Assembly (NCBI GenBank): GCA_016869515.1
Contig: VGDZ01000029.1
Location: 1-35,034 of the forward strand
DNA length: 35,034 bases
Origin: Alphaproteobacteria bacterium
Lineage (GTDB): Bacteria; Pseudomonadota; Alphaproteobacteria; VGDZ01
Reading direction: 5' to 3'
Part shown: in pieces, positions 7,484 to 15,630 of the stretch
Position numbering within the stretch: the first letter of the stretch is position 1
Layout: each line of letters begins with the position of its first letter
The notes under the pieces: generated by a model
What the model was told of the DNA's origin: nothing
Seen by the model: only the letters and a program-made list of their open reading frames with translations
Databases searched by the model: none
Program-made: the position numbers and the translations under genes

Positions 7484-9547
7484 TCAGACCCCATCCCGGT
7501 CGATCGCGCTCTTGCCGTCGAGCGTGGCACGCACCGCCGGCCCCAGGCTCGAGGCAATCATCGGCTTGAGCACCACCGCGCCGATGCCGAGCGCGCGGGC
7601 GCGTTCCGCGTCGGGCGTGCCGGCGCCGCCGGTGCACAGCACCGCGCGCAGATCGGGACGGATGCGCCGCGCCGCCTCGACCAGGGCCTCGCCCGAAAGC
7701 TCGGGGCCGACCGCATCGCAGATCAAGAGATCGATCTTGGGCTCGGCATGCCGGAGGATCGAAAGCGCCTCGCTGGCGAGCCCGGCCGAGCTGACGCTGT
7801 AGCCCAGGCGCACCAGCACGCGTTCGGCCAGGCGGCGGATGGCAGGTTCGTCCTCGACCAGCAATAGATGCTCGCTGCCGCGGGCCTCGACCTCGGTCTG
7901 GGTCTCGGCCGTCCCGCCGGCGCCGCGATGCGCCGGCAAGAAGACGTCGAACGCAGCGCCCTGGCCCGGGCGCGAGTCGACTTCGATCGCGCCGCCGTGG
8001 TCGCGCACCACGCCATGCACCACCGCCAGCCCCAGCCCGGTTCCCGTGCCGACCGGCTTGGTGGTGAAGAAGGGCTCGAACAGCCGCTCGCGGGTGCTGG
8101 CATCCATGCCCTGGCCGGTGTCGCGCACCGACAGCCGGACGTAATCGCCCATGGCCAGGCCGGTGCGCACGGCAGCCGACTGATCGAGGGCCGCGGGCTC
8201 GATCGTCACCGTGACTTCGCCCGCGCGTTCGCCGATCGCCTGGACGGCGTTGCGGCAAAGGTTCATCAGCACCTGGTGCATCTGCGCCGCGTCGGCCGCC
8301 ACCATCGCCGGCCGCTCGGGCAGGCGGGTCGTGAGCCGCACGGTCTCGGGCACCGTCGTGCGCAGGCCCTTGACCACTTCCTTGGCCAGCGGCACCAGAT
8401 CGAACGGGCGGCGATCGGACTGGCCGCCGCGGGCGAAGGACAGGATCTGCGTCACCAGATCCTTGCCGCGCATTGCCGCCTGCTCGATCGCCTGCAGATT
8501 GTCGTCGAGTTCGCTCTGGCCCGCCGCCAGGTCCGAGCGGCTGAGATTGGCGTAGCCCAGCACGATCGCCAGCAGATTGTTGAAGTCGTGGGCGATGCCG
8601 CCGGCCAGCGTGCCGATCGCCTCCAGCTTCTGCGCCCGGCGCAGGCGCTGCTCGAGTTCGCGCTGGCGGGTGAGGTCGCGGATGGTGCCGATGAAGCCGC
8701 GGCGACGGCGGGCGCGGCGCTCGATCCCGCTCCAGCCGATGTCGAGCGTGCCGAGCGCGATGTCGACCGGAAACTCGCCGCCGTCGCGCCGCAGCGCGGT
8801 CAGCGCGCGGGGCTCGGCGCGCGGTCGGCCGTCGCGCCCGGCCAGGCGCGCGACGTGACCGGCGTGCTCCTCGCGCATCGCCTCGGGCATCAACAGGCCG
8901 ACATCGCGGCCGAGGATGTCGTCACGCCGCCAGCCGAACATGGTCTCGGCGGCGGCGTTGAAGCGCTCGATGCGACCGCGCTCGTCGACGATCACCACCG
9001 CATCGGCGATGGCTTCGAGGATGGCCTGGCCGCGCTCCTGCGCCGCCGCCAGCGCGGCCTCGCGCTGGTGCCGGTCGGTGACGTCGCGCACCGCCAACGC
9101 CAGCTCTCGGCCATCGCGGGTCCACAGTTCCAGCGCCACCAGCCGGCCGTCCTTGAGGGTCTCGGTCACCACCGCGCCGCCATGCAACTTGCCCAGCGTC
9201 GCCGCCGCCCACAACGCGGGCCCGCCCTCGGCACGTTCGAGCCGCTCGGCCAAAAGCTCGAGCAATTGGCCTCGGCCGAGCCCCTGCCAGGGCTGCTGGC
9301 GGTCGGGCGCGACGCGCTCGCGAAAGCGCGGATTGCAGCGTGCCAGCCGTCCCGCGGCGTCGAACAGGGCGATGCCGTCGTCGATGCGGTCGAACGCTTC
9401 CGCCAGCGCAGACGCCAGGTCGAGATGGTCCGGCGAGGAAGTCGCGAGCGCCGCCGATGCGCTGCGCCGGCGTCCGGCCCACAGCGCGCCGATCGCGGCA
9501 CCGGCCAGCGCGGCGGCGAGCAAGGCCAGGGCCTGGAGCGGCGTCAC
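7484..9547 (-). CDS. PAS-containing hybrid histidine kinase with C-terminal receiver
   Basis: 687 residues from a GTG whose first bases overlap the stop of the upstream WecA-like gene (GTGA). One membrane segment (about 3-25) precedes two PAS-like domains (about 45-155 and 170-295). HisKA has the phosphoacceptor in GGIAHDFNNLL (His near 320). HATPase_c follows with N-box NLCRNAVQAI, DTGQGMD and GTGTGLGLAVVHG. A receiver domain near the end has VEDEP, the phospho-Asp in LLICDAVGPELSG, LCTGG and LKP. The HDFNN H-box is common in soluble NtrB/CckA/FixL-like kinases. No response regulator gene is adjacent, so its output partner is unknown. The frame runs far upstream through the neighbouring gene, but that part is a shadow. 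Confidence 0.87.
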   Translation of the reverse strand: MTPLQALALLAAALAGAAIGALWAGRRRSASAALATSSPDHLDLASALAEAFDRIDDGIALFDAAGRLARCNPRFRERVAPDRQQPWQGLGRGQLLELLAERLERAEGGPALWAAATLGKLHGGAVVTETLKDGRLVALELWTRDGRELALAVRDVTDRHQREAALAAAQERGQAILEAIADAVVIVDERGRIERFNAAAETMFGWRRDDILGRDVGLLMPEAMREEHAGHVARLAGRDGRPRAEPRALTALRRDGGEFPVDIALGTLDIGWSGIERRARRRRGFIGTIRDLTRQRELEQRLRRAQKLEAIGTLAGGIAHDFNNLLAIVLGYANLSRSDLAAGQSELDDNLQAIEQAAMRGKDLVTQILSFARGGQSDRRPFDLVPLAKEVVKGLRTTVPETVRLTTRLPERPAMVAADAAQMHQVLMNLCRNAVQAIGERAGEVTVTIEPAALDQSAAVRTGLAMGDYVRLSVRDTGQGMDASTRERLFEPFFTTKPVGTGTGLGLAVVHGVVRDHGGAIEVDSRPGQGAAFDVFLPAHRGAGGTAETQTEVEARGSEHLLLVEDEPAIRRLAERVLVRLGYSVSSAGLASEALSILRHAEPKIDLLICDAVGPELSGEALVEAARRIRPDLRAVLCTGGAGTPDAERARALGIGAVVLKPMIASSLGPAVRATLDGKSAIDRDGV

Positions 9548-10560
9548 GCGTCGCCCGCACGCGCCCGCGCCGCCGCCGGCGGCAGCAGGCGAAGGCCGAG
9601 GCAGGCGAGGTAGCTCAGCACCGCGATCGCCACCCACCAGCGCGCCCGGGTCGGATGCAGTTCGGCCAGGAACGCCGGCGCCGCCACCAACGCCAGGTAG
9701 ATCGCCAGCCCGTAGCGCCAACGCATGCGGTCGAACAGGATGTGGTGCAGATGGCCGCGATCGGAATCGAACGGCGAGCGCCCGTTCAGCACCCGCCAGC
9801 CCATCAGCCGCAGGCAATCCAGCACCGGCACCAGGAACCACAGCATCACCCGATCCGAAGGCAGGCGGTCGAAACCGACGCCGTGCAGGTAGATCGCCAG
9901 CAGCGCGAACAGGCAACCGAGGCCGTAGGTGCCGGCATCGCCCAGGAAGAGCTGGCCGCGCAGATTGAAGACGAACGCCACCGCCAAGGCGGCGATCAGG
10001 GTCTCGGCCAAAGGCAGCAGCGGATCGGGCAGATGCAGCGCGATCAGCGTGCTCCAGATAAGGCCGAGCCCGATCGCCAGGCCGTTCTTGCCGTCGGCCA
10101 TGTTGTAGGCGTTGACCAGGCCGATCACGCACAAGAGGGTGAACGGCAATGCGAACCAATCGAGGAAAAAGGGCAGCGGAATCCAGGTGAATTTGAGGAA
10201 ATCGACCGCCAGCATCGGCACCGCCGCCACCGCGCCCAGCACCGCCACCAGCGCCAACCCCAGGCGGACCGCCGGCTTGATATGCCGGCGGTCGTCGGCC
10301 AAGCCGATCAGGCTGAAGCCGAGCGCGACCCCCGCCAACCCGATCAGCAACGGCCCCACTTCTTCGGTCGCGGCCAGCCAAACCAGCATGACCAGCACCG
10401 GCGGCATCACCGCTATGCCGCCGAGCAGCGGCGTCGGCCGATCGTGGATCTTGCGCCTGCCGTCGGGCAGATCCATCAGCCCGAGGCGCCGCGCGATCGG
10501 GCGCGCCCGCAGGCACACCGCCAAGGTGATCAGGGCCAAGGCCAGGGGTTGCCAGTTCAT
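9544..10560 (-). CDS. WecA/MraY-family polyprenyl-phosphate glycan-1-phosphate transferase
   Basis: 338 residues with about ten hydrophobic segments. Family motifs appear in order: LPDGRRKIHDRPTPLLGG near 31-48, the Asp pair of GLADD (89-90), NAYNMADGKNGLA (150-162), FLGDAGTYGLG, and HLHHIL in the large cytoplasmic loop. These enzymes transfer a sugar-1-phosphate from a UDP-sugar to undecaprenyl phosphate at the inner membrane and start polysaccharide synthesis. The second acidic position of the DGxDGL motif is Asn (159) here. The gene heads a two-gene unit with the hybrid kinase, joined by GTGA. Sugar specificity cannot be told from sequence. Confidence 0.86.
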   Translation of the reverse strand: MNWQPLALALITLAVCLRARPIARRLGLMDLPDGRRKIHDRPTPLLGGIAVMPPVLVMLVWLAATEEVGPLLIGLAGVALGFSLIGLADDRRHIKPAVRLGLALVAVLGAVAAVPMLAVDFLKFTWIPLPFFLDWFALPFTLLCVIGLVNAYNMADGKNGLAIGLGLIWSTLIALHLPDPLLPLAETLIAALAVAFVFNLRGQLFLGDAGTYGLGCLFALLAIYLHGVGFDRLPSDRVMLWFLVPVLDCLRLMGWRVLNGRSPFDSDRGHLHHILFDRMRWRYGLAIYLALVAAPAFLAELHPTRARWWVAIAVLSYLACLGLRLLPPAAARARAGDA

Positions 10561-10595
10561 GCTTGCACTTGCGGGGTCTTCGGATCTCGACCGGG

Positions 10596-10623
10596 ATTAT
10601 AGCCATGGGGTCCGGACCGGCAA
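10596..10623 (-). promoter_or_regulatory. Promoter of the WecA-like gene and hybrid kinase
   Basis: On the minus strand, TTGCCG (10618-10623), 16-bp spacer and a perfect TATAAT (10596-10601). The predicted transcript start is about 29 bp before the ATG at 10560. Confidence 0.55.
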
Positions 10624-10668
10624 TCGGCCGCGCTTTCGCGCCGACCCGGGGATTGGTATCCTGTCGCC

Positions 10669-11064
10669 ATGCGTCTGGTGACAGCCCTCCTGGCGGCCCT
10701 GCTGGTGCTCGTCCCGCTCTGCGGTGCCGAGGCACAAGCGCCGCCGCCCCCGCCGCTGATCGAGATTCCGACCTTCAACGTGCCGATCATCGCCGGCGGC
10801 AAGCCGACCGGCACCGCCCAGATCCGCTTGCGCATCCGGGTCAACGAGCAGCCGGCGGTGGCCAAGGTCAACAAGGATCTGGCCAAGCTGCAATCGGCCT
10901 TCAACAAATTCCTCTACGACTATCTCGGCAAGCGCAAGCCCGACGAGGCCGTGCTCAATCTCGAGGAGATCAAGGCCGGGCTGGAGAAGGAGGCACGGCA
11001 GGTGTTCGGCGACAAGACCATCGTCGCCGTGCTGTTCCGCCAGGCCCAGCTCATCCGCCGCTGA
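10669..11064 (+). CDS. Secreted or membrane-anchored FliL-like protein of unknown function
   Basis: 131 residues. Residues 1-23 are a signal peptide or anchor (hydrophobic core, then GAEAQA), followed by a Pro-rich linker. The rest has an alternating strand/helix pattern beginning FNVPIIAGGKPTGTAQIRLRIRV and ending in a helix. This resembles the periplasmic domain of FliL-type proteins, but no flagellar gene is in the window and the match is only by pattern. A candidate -10 TATCCT (10657-10662) lies 6 bp before the ATG with no SD. The 3' end overlaps the converging amidotransferase gene by 14 bp. Confidence 0.6.
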   Translation: MRLVTALLAALLVLVPLCGAEAQAPPPPPLIEIPTFNVPIIAGGKPTGTAQIRLRIRVNEQPAVAKVNKDLAKLQSAFNKFLYDYLGKRKPDEAVLNLEEIKAGLEKEARQVFGDKTIVAVLFRQAQLIRR

Positions 11065-11767
11065 TCCATTTGGCGAGGAAGCGCCGCGCCCAGCGGCGGA
11101 TCGCGCCCTCGAAGCGGCGCTGATCTTCCAGTTGTGCCGCGCGCGGCTGGGCGCCGGGCATCGACAGCCGATGCGCCGCCAGGCGCAGCCAGCGCCGGCG
11201 CATGGCGTTGGTCACCTCGCAATGGAACTGCAGCCCATAGGCGTGGCGACCGTGGCGAAAGGCCTGATGGCGGAAGATCGCGCCTTCGGCCAAGATCTCC
11301 GTGCCGGCCGGCGCCTCGAAGCCCTCGCGGTGCCAGTGATAGACGTGGTCGAGACCCTCGAATATGTCCCGTCCCGACGCGGTCGGGGTCAGCTTGTAAT
11401 ACCCGATTTCGGCCTTGCCCTCGGGGTGCAGGAACACCCGCCCGCCCAGCGCGCGCGCCAGCATCTGCCCGCCCAGGCAGAGGCCGAGATAGGGCTTGCC
11501 GGATTCGACCGCGCGCGGAATCCAATCGAGCTCCTGCTTGATGTAGTCGTGGGTGCAATCGTCATTGGCGCTTTGCGGCCCGCCGAACACCACCGCGCCG
11601 GCGTGATGCGCCATGCTGTCCGGCAGCGCCTGGCCGAGGCAGGGCCGACGGATGTCGAGGCGATAGCCCATCTCGCGCAGGAGATGGCCGACGCGACCGG
11701 GGCGCGATTGGCGCTGGTGCAGCACGATCAGGACCGGATCGCGGTCGGCGTGGGCGGGGGGCGTCAC
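11051..11767 (-). CDS. Class I glutamine amidotransferase-like protein
   Basis: 238 residues from a GTG start; no ATG is available nearby, so the N-terminus is uncertain. The triad is visible: the nucleophile Cys in YLGLCLGGQML and the His in GLQFHCEVT, with a downstream acidic residue. GAVVFGGPQSAND is the oxyanion strand. It belongs to the stand-alone GMP-synthase-like GATase group, whose substrates are mostly undefined (some act on gamma-glutamyl compounds). It follows ptsI by about 50 bp on the same strand and may be at the tail of the PTS operon. Confidence 0.82.
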   Translation of the reverse strand: MTPPAHADRDPVLIVLHQRQSRPGRVGHLLREMGYRLDIRRPCLGQALPDSMAHHAGAVVFGGPQSANDDCTHDYIKQELDWIPRAVESGKPYLGLCLGGQMLARALGGRVFLHPEGKAEIGYYKLTPTASGRDIFEGLDHVYHWHREGFEAPAGTEILAEGAIFRHQAFRHGRHAYGLQFHCEVTNAMRRRWLRLAAHRLSMPGAQPRAAQLEDQRRFEGAIRRWARRFLAKWISGG

Positions 11768-11817
11768 GGCGTCCGATTGCTATTGCGGATCGGTCGCCGG
11801 CACAAGCCGCAATTTCG

Positions 11818-13587
11818 TCATAGCAGGGCTTCGAGATCGTCGAGCCGGGCGGCGATGCTGCCGGAATCGGTCAATTGCAGCACTTCGGCCGCCCGGCGCG
11901 CGGCGGCGGCGGCATCGAGCGCCAGCAGCCGCCGCTTGACTCGCGGCAGCGCCGGCGCGCTCATCGACAACTCGCGCAGGCCGAGACCGACCAAAAGCGC
12001 GGTCATGCGCGGATCGCCCGCCATCTCGCCGCACAGATTGACCGGCCGGCCCGCGGCCAAGGCCGCCCGCACCGCGAAATCGATCAGCCGCAGCACCGCC
12101 GGATGCAGCGGATCGTAGAGCGCCGCCACCTGCTCGTCGGCCCGGTCGACCGCCAGCGCGTACATGGTCAAGTCGTTGGTGCCGATCGAAAAGAAGTCAG
12201 ACACTCGCGCCAGCGCGTCCGCCGCCAGCGCCGCGGCCGGGATCTCGATCATCGCCCCCAGCGCCGGCAGCGCCTTGGGCAGGCGGAAGCCGGCGCGCTT
12301 CAGCCGCCTTGCGGTCTTCGCCAGATGGCGGCGCACCGCCAGCATCTCGGCCGGCGCGGCGATCATCGGCACCAGGATGCGGGTCGGTCCGTGGACGCTG
12401 GCGCGCAGGATCGCGGCCAACTGCGTGGTCAGGATCTCGGGCCGGCGCAAGGCCAAGCGGATGGCGCGCAGGCCAAGGGCCGGATTGAAGCCCGACTGCG
12501 CCTGGGCGCCCAATGCCGAGGCCAGCTTGTCGCCGCCGAGGTCGAGCGTGCGGATGGTGACCGGCTTGCCGTCCAGCCCTTCGATCACGCGGCGATAGGC
12601 TTCGTACTGCTCGTCCTCGCCCGGCAGGTCGGGTCGGTTCATGAACAGGAATTCGCTGCGAAACAGGCCGACGCCCTCGGCGCCGACCCCGCGCGCCGCC
12701 GCCAATTCGGCCGGCAGGTCGATGTTGACCTTGAGCGACACCGCGACCCCGTCGCGGCTGATCGCCGGCCGGTCCTTGAGCGCGCGCAAGGCGCGCTCGC
12801 CGCGCAGCTGCTCTTGGCGGCGCGCGCGCAGCCGCGCCAGCACGGCCGCGGTCGGGCGCAGATAGATCCGGCCGGCCTCGCCGTCGATCGCCACCACATC
12901 GCCCGGCGCTGCCGCGCCTCTTAGGCCGGTCGCACCCAGCACCGCCGGAATGCCCAACGAGCGCGCCATGATCGCGGTGTGACCCTCGGCGCCGCCCAGC
13001 TCGGCGGCGATGCCTGCCACCGCTTGCGGGTTCAAAAGCGCGGTGTCGGCCGGCGTCAACTCGTCGGCCAGCACCACCGAACCCGGCGGCAGGTCGCGCA
13101 GGCCCTGATAGGGACGTTGGGTGAGCTGGCGCAGGATGCGCCGGCCGACATCGTGGACGTCGCCGACGCGGCCGGCGAGATAGGGATCGTCGATCGCCGC
13201 CAGGGTCGCCGCCAGGTTCGCGGTCTCGCGTTCGACCGCGGCCTCGGCGTTGATGCGCTCGGCCGAGATGCGGGCGCGGGTGCCGCGCACCAGGCGCGAA
13301 TCCGCCAGCATCTGGCGGTGCACCTCGATCAGGCCGGCGAATTCCTCGGCCGCGGCGCCGGCCAGTCGCGCGGTCTTGTCGCCCAGCCGGTCGAGCTGGC
13401 CGCGGGCGGCGGCGATGGCCCGCTCCAGGCGTTCCAGTTCGGCGGCGATTTCGCTCTCGGCCAGGCTGCGGCTGGGCACCGCGCCGAGATGGGATTCGGC
13501 CAGCTGCGCCGGGCCGACGGCGATGCCGGGCGAGACGCCGATGCCGGCCAGGATGCGCTGGCCGCGCCCGGCGCTAGTCCTCTTCAT
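11818..13587 (-). CDS. ptsI: Phosphoenolpyruvate-protein phosphotransferase (Enzyme I)
   Basis: 589 residues. It starts with ILAGIGVSPGIAVGPA, has the phosphorylated His in GGAEGHTAIMARSLGIPAV (His203), and the C-terminal PEP-binding barrel with GVGLFRSEFLFM, SIGTNDLTMYAL and the catalytic Cys in NLCGEMAGD. No N-terminal GAF domain is present, so this is EI rather than PtsP/EI-Ntr. It passes phosphate from PEP to HPr. Its ATG lies inside the end of ptsH (14-bp overlap). With no EIIB/EIIC in the window, the chain probably ends at the EIIA-Man protein and regulatory targets. Confidence 0.95.
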   Translation of the reverse strand: MKRTSAGRGQRILAGIGVSPGIAVGPAQLAESHLGAVPSRSLAESEIAAELERLERAIAAARGQLDRLGDKTARLAGAAAEEFAGLIEVHRQMLADSRLVRGTRARISAERINAEAAVERETANLAATLAAIDDPYLAGRVGDVHDVGRRILRQLTQRPYQGLRDLPPGSVVLADELTPADTALLNPQAVAGIAAELGGAEGHTAIMARSLGIPAVLGATGLRGAAAPGDVVAIDGEAGRIYLRPTAAVLARLRARRQEQLRGERALRALKDRPAISRDGVAVSLKVNIDLPAELAAARGVGAEGVGLFRSEFLFMNRPDLPGEDEQYEAYRRVIEGLDGKPVTIRTLDLGGDKLASALGAQAQSGFNPALGLRAIRLALRRPEILTTQLAAILRASVHGPTRILVPMIAAPAEMLAVRRHLAKTARRLKRAGFRLPKALPALGAMIEIPAAALAADALARVSDFFSIGTNDLTMYALAVDRADEQVAALYDPLHPAVLRLIDFAVRAALAAGRPVNLCGEMAGDPRMTALLVGLGLRELSMSAPALPRVKRRLLALDAAAAARRAAEVLQLTDSGSIAARLDDLEALL

Positions 13588-13861
13588 CGAAGCGCCGTTC
13601 CAGCAGCTTGGTCAGCGCCTCCAGCGCCTGAGCCGCCTCGCGTCCGCTGGCGCTGACCTGGATGGTCGCGCCCTGGGCCGCGGCCAACATCATCAGGCCC
13701 ATGATCGAAGTGCCCGAGACCTCGATCCCGTCCTTGGCGACCTTGATCTCGGCGGCGAAGGCGGCGGCGGTCTTGACGAAGCGCGCCGCGGCGCGGGCGT
13801 GCAGCCCGCGGCGATTGCGGATGGTCAGTTCGCGCGCCCGCCCGGGCTCGGCGGCGTTCAT
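13574..13861 (-). CDS. ptsH: Phosphocarrier protein HPr
   Basis: 95 residues. The active His is His21 in NRRGLHARAAARFV, and the regulatory serine is Ser52 in GTSIMGLMML, the site phosphorylated by HprK. It accepts phosphate from Enzyme I and gives it to the EIIA-Man protein encoded 1 bp upstream. Overlap with ptsI is 14 bp. Confidence 0.95.
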   Translation of the reverse strand: MNAAEPGRARELTIRNRRGLHARAAARFVKTAAAFAAEIKVAKDGIEVSGTSIMGLMMLAAAQGATIQVSASGREAAQALEALTKLLERRFDEED

Positions 13862-13862
13862 G

Positions 13863-14291
13863 TCAGCTTCCGGCGTGCTTTTTCCTGGCCTCGGCCGGCA
13901 GCATCTCGGACACCACGGCGATGTATTTGCGTCCGGCCTCCTGCGCTGCCTTGACGGCCTCGGCCGCCGAGCAGCGCTTGCGCACTTCCAGCAGCTTGAT
14001 CAGTGCCGGCAGATTGACCCCGGCCAGCACCTCGACCCCCTCGCCGTCGAGCAGCGAGATGGCGAGGTTGGACGGCGTGCCGCCGAACATGTCGGTCAGC
14101 ACCACCGTGCCGCGGCCGGAATCGACCGCGCGCGCGGCCTCGGCGATCTCGCCCCGGCGGCGTTCCATGTCGTCCTCGGCGCCGATGCAGATGGCGCGGA
14201 TCGCGGTCTGCGGACCGACCACGTGCTCGGCGGCGCGGATGAACTCCTCGGCCAGCCTGCCATGGCTGACGATGACGACGCCGATGGTCAT
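13863..14291 (-). CDS. PTS EIIA of the mannose family
   Basis: 142 residues from the ATG at 14291, which overlaps the rapZ stop (ATGA). IGVVIVSHGRLAEEF places the phospho-His at residue 10, and VLTDMFGGTPSN is the conserved EIIA-Man motif. In alphaproteobacteria this protein is part of a regulatory PTS without sugar transporter; that is family knowledge consistent with the absence of EIIB/C here. The frame is open further upstream within rapZ but has no family-like residues. Confidence 0.94.
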   Translation of the reverse strand: MTIGVVIVSHGRLAEEFIRAAEHVVGPQTAIRAICIGAEDDMERRRGEIAEAARAVDSGRGTVVLTDMFGGTPSNLAISLLDGEGVEVLAGVNLPALIKLLEVRKRCSAAEAVKAAQEAGRKYIAVVSEMLPAEARKKHAGS

Positions 14292-15205
14292 GCGATGCGC
14301 TCCTCGGTAGGCAGGCCCTGGTTGAGATCGCGGTGCCGGATGGTGACGCGCCAGCCGGCCTGGTGGATGGCGGCGGCCAGGCACTCGGCGACATAGACCG
14401 AGCGATGGCGGCCGCCGGTGCAGCCGATGGCGATGGCGAGGTAGCTCTTGCCCTCGCGGCCATAGCCCGGCAGGAGACTTAGCACCAGGCCGCTCAGCCG
14501 TTCGAGGAAAGGGGCGAATGCGGGATCGGCGGCGATATAGGCTCCGACTTCGGATTCGAGCCCGGTGCGCTGCCGCAGCGCCGGATCGTAATGCGGATTG
14601 CGCAACAGCCGCACGTCCAGCACCAGATCGGCCTCGTGCGGCAGGCCGCGGCGATAGGCGAAGCTGGTGACCGAGATCGCCAGCCGCTGGCCGCGGCGGC
14701 GCTCGAAATGCCCCGACAGCAGCGCCCGGAAATCGACGATGTTCAGCCGGCTGGTGTCGATCACCAGATCGGCGCGATCGCGCAGGGCCGAGATCATCGC
14801 CCGTTCGGCGGCGATGCCCTCGCTCACCGGCCGGTCGCCGGCCAGCGGATGGCGCCGCCGGGTCTCGGTGAAGCGCCGCTGCAAGGTGTCGTCGTCGGCG
14901 TCGACGAAGATCAGCTGCAGCGCCAAGTCCGCGCGCCCGCGCTGGCGCAGGATGCGCTCGATCTCCTCGGGGGCGAAGTCGCGGGTGCGGATGTCGATGC
15001 CCAGCGCCAGCGGCCGGCGCTCGACCGTGCCCGGGGTCAGCAGCGCCTCGATGAAATGCACCGGCATGTTGTCGATCGCCTCGAAGCCGAGATCCTCCAG
15101 CACCCGCAAGGCCGAGGACTTGCCCGCCCCCGACATGCCGGTGATCAGGATCACCCGCACCGGTTCGTCGCCGCGGGCGCCGCGCGCGGATGAATCGTCG
15201 CTCAT
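14288..15205 (-). CDS. rapZ: RNase adaptor / nucleotide-binding protein RapZ (YvcJ)
   Basis: 305 residues. Walker A GMSGAGKS is at 23-30, and the C-terminal domain has NPHYDPALR and IGCTGGRHRSV, the RapZ signature. E. coli RapZ binds the small RNAs GlmY/GlmZ and regulates glucosamine-6-phosphate synthesis; the role in alphaproteobacteria is less clear. The ATG at 15205 overlaps the hprK stop by ATGA, and the stop overlaps the EIIA start by ATGA. Confidence 0.94.
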   Translation of the reverse strand: MSDDSSARGARGDEPVRVILITGMSGAGKSSALRVLEDLGFEAIDNMPVHFIEALLTPGTVERRPLALGIDIRTRDFAPEEIERILRQRGRADLALQLIFVDADDDTLQRRFTETRRRHPLAGDRPVSEGIAAERAMISALRDRADLVIDTSRLNIVDFRALLSGHFERRRGQRLAISVTSFAYRRGLPHEADLVLDVRLLRNPHYDPALRQRTGLESEVGAYIAADPAFAPFLERLSGLVLSLLPGYGREGKSYLAIAIGCTGGRHRSVYVAECLAAAIHQAGWRVTIRHRDLNQGLPTEERIA

Positions 15206-15630
15206 GGCGAATTCATTATAGCGCCGCGCAACCACAGCCGCAGCTTGGTCACCGCCGCCGGGTCGTGGGCCGAAAGCCGGATCGCCGGCAGTTCGATGCC
15301 TTCGATCACGACCGTGCGCGCCGGCGGCAGGCGTTCGATCGCGCCGCCGGGCGGGATCAATTCGACCAGCCGGGCGATGGCCGCTTCGGGGCGATGGCGG
15401 ATGCCGGCGATACCGACGCCATAGGCCTCGATCCGGCCGGCGATGGCCGGCGGGCAACGCGCCAACAGCCGGCCGGACTCGACCGTCACCTCGACCCCGT
15501 CGTCGGCCACCAGCAGGGCACCGGCCTCGATCAGCCGCAGCGCCAGGGTCGACTTGCCGGCGCCCGAGGGCCCGGTCAGCAGGACGCCCAGGCCCTCGAA
15601 CGCCACGGCGGAAGCGTGCAGCACGCTCAT
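15202..15630 (-). CDS. hprK: Short HPr kinase/phosphorylase
   Basis: 142 residues, equal to only the C-terminal catalytic domain of Gram-positive HprK, as usual in alphaproteobacteria. It begins LHASAVAFEGLGVLL and has Walker A GPSGAGKST (20-28), then VADDGVEV and GIAGIRHRPEA. It phosphorylates or dephosphorylates a serine of HPr. ATGA overlaps on both sides place it between chvG and rapZ and imply coupled translation. Confidence 0.93.
   Translation of the reverse strand: MSVLHASAVAFEGLGVLLTGPSGAGKSTLALRLIEAGALLVADDGVEVTVESGRLLARCPPAIAGRIEAYGVGIAGIRHRPEAAIARLVELIPPGGAIERLPPARTVVIEGIELPAIRLSAHDPAAVTKLRLWLRGAIMNSP

Noticed and set aside
7484-10735. A single 1083-residue protein
   Set aside because: The upstream third overlaps the WecA-like gene in another frame and has Arg/Gly/Ala-rich shadow composition. 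The kinase starts at the GTG coupled to the WecA-like stop.
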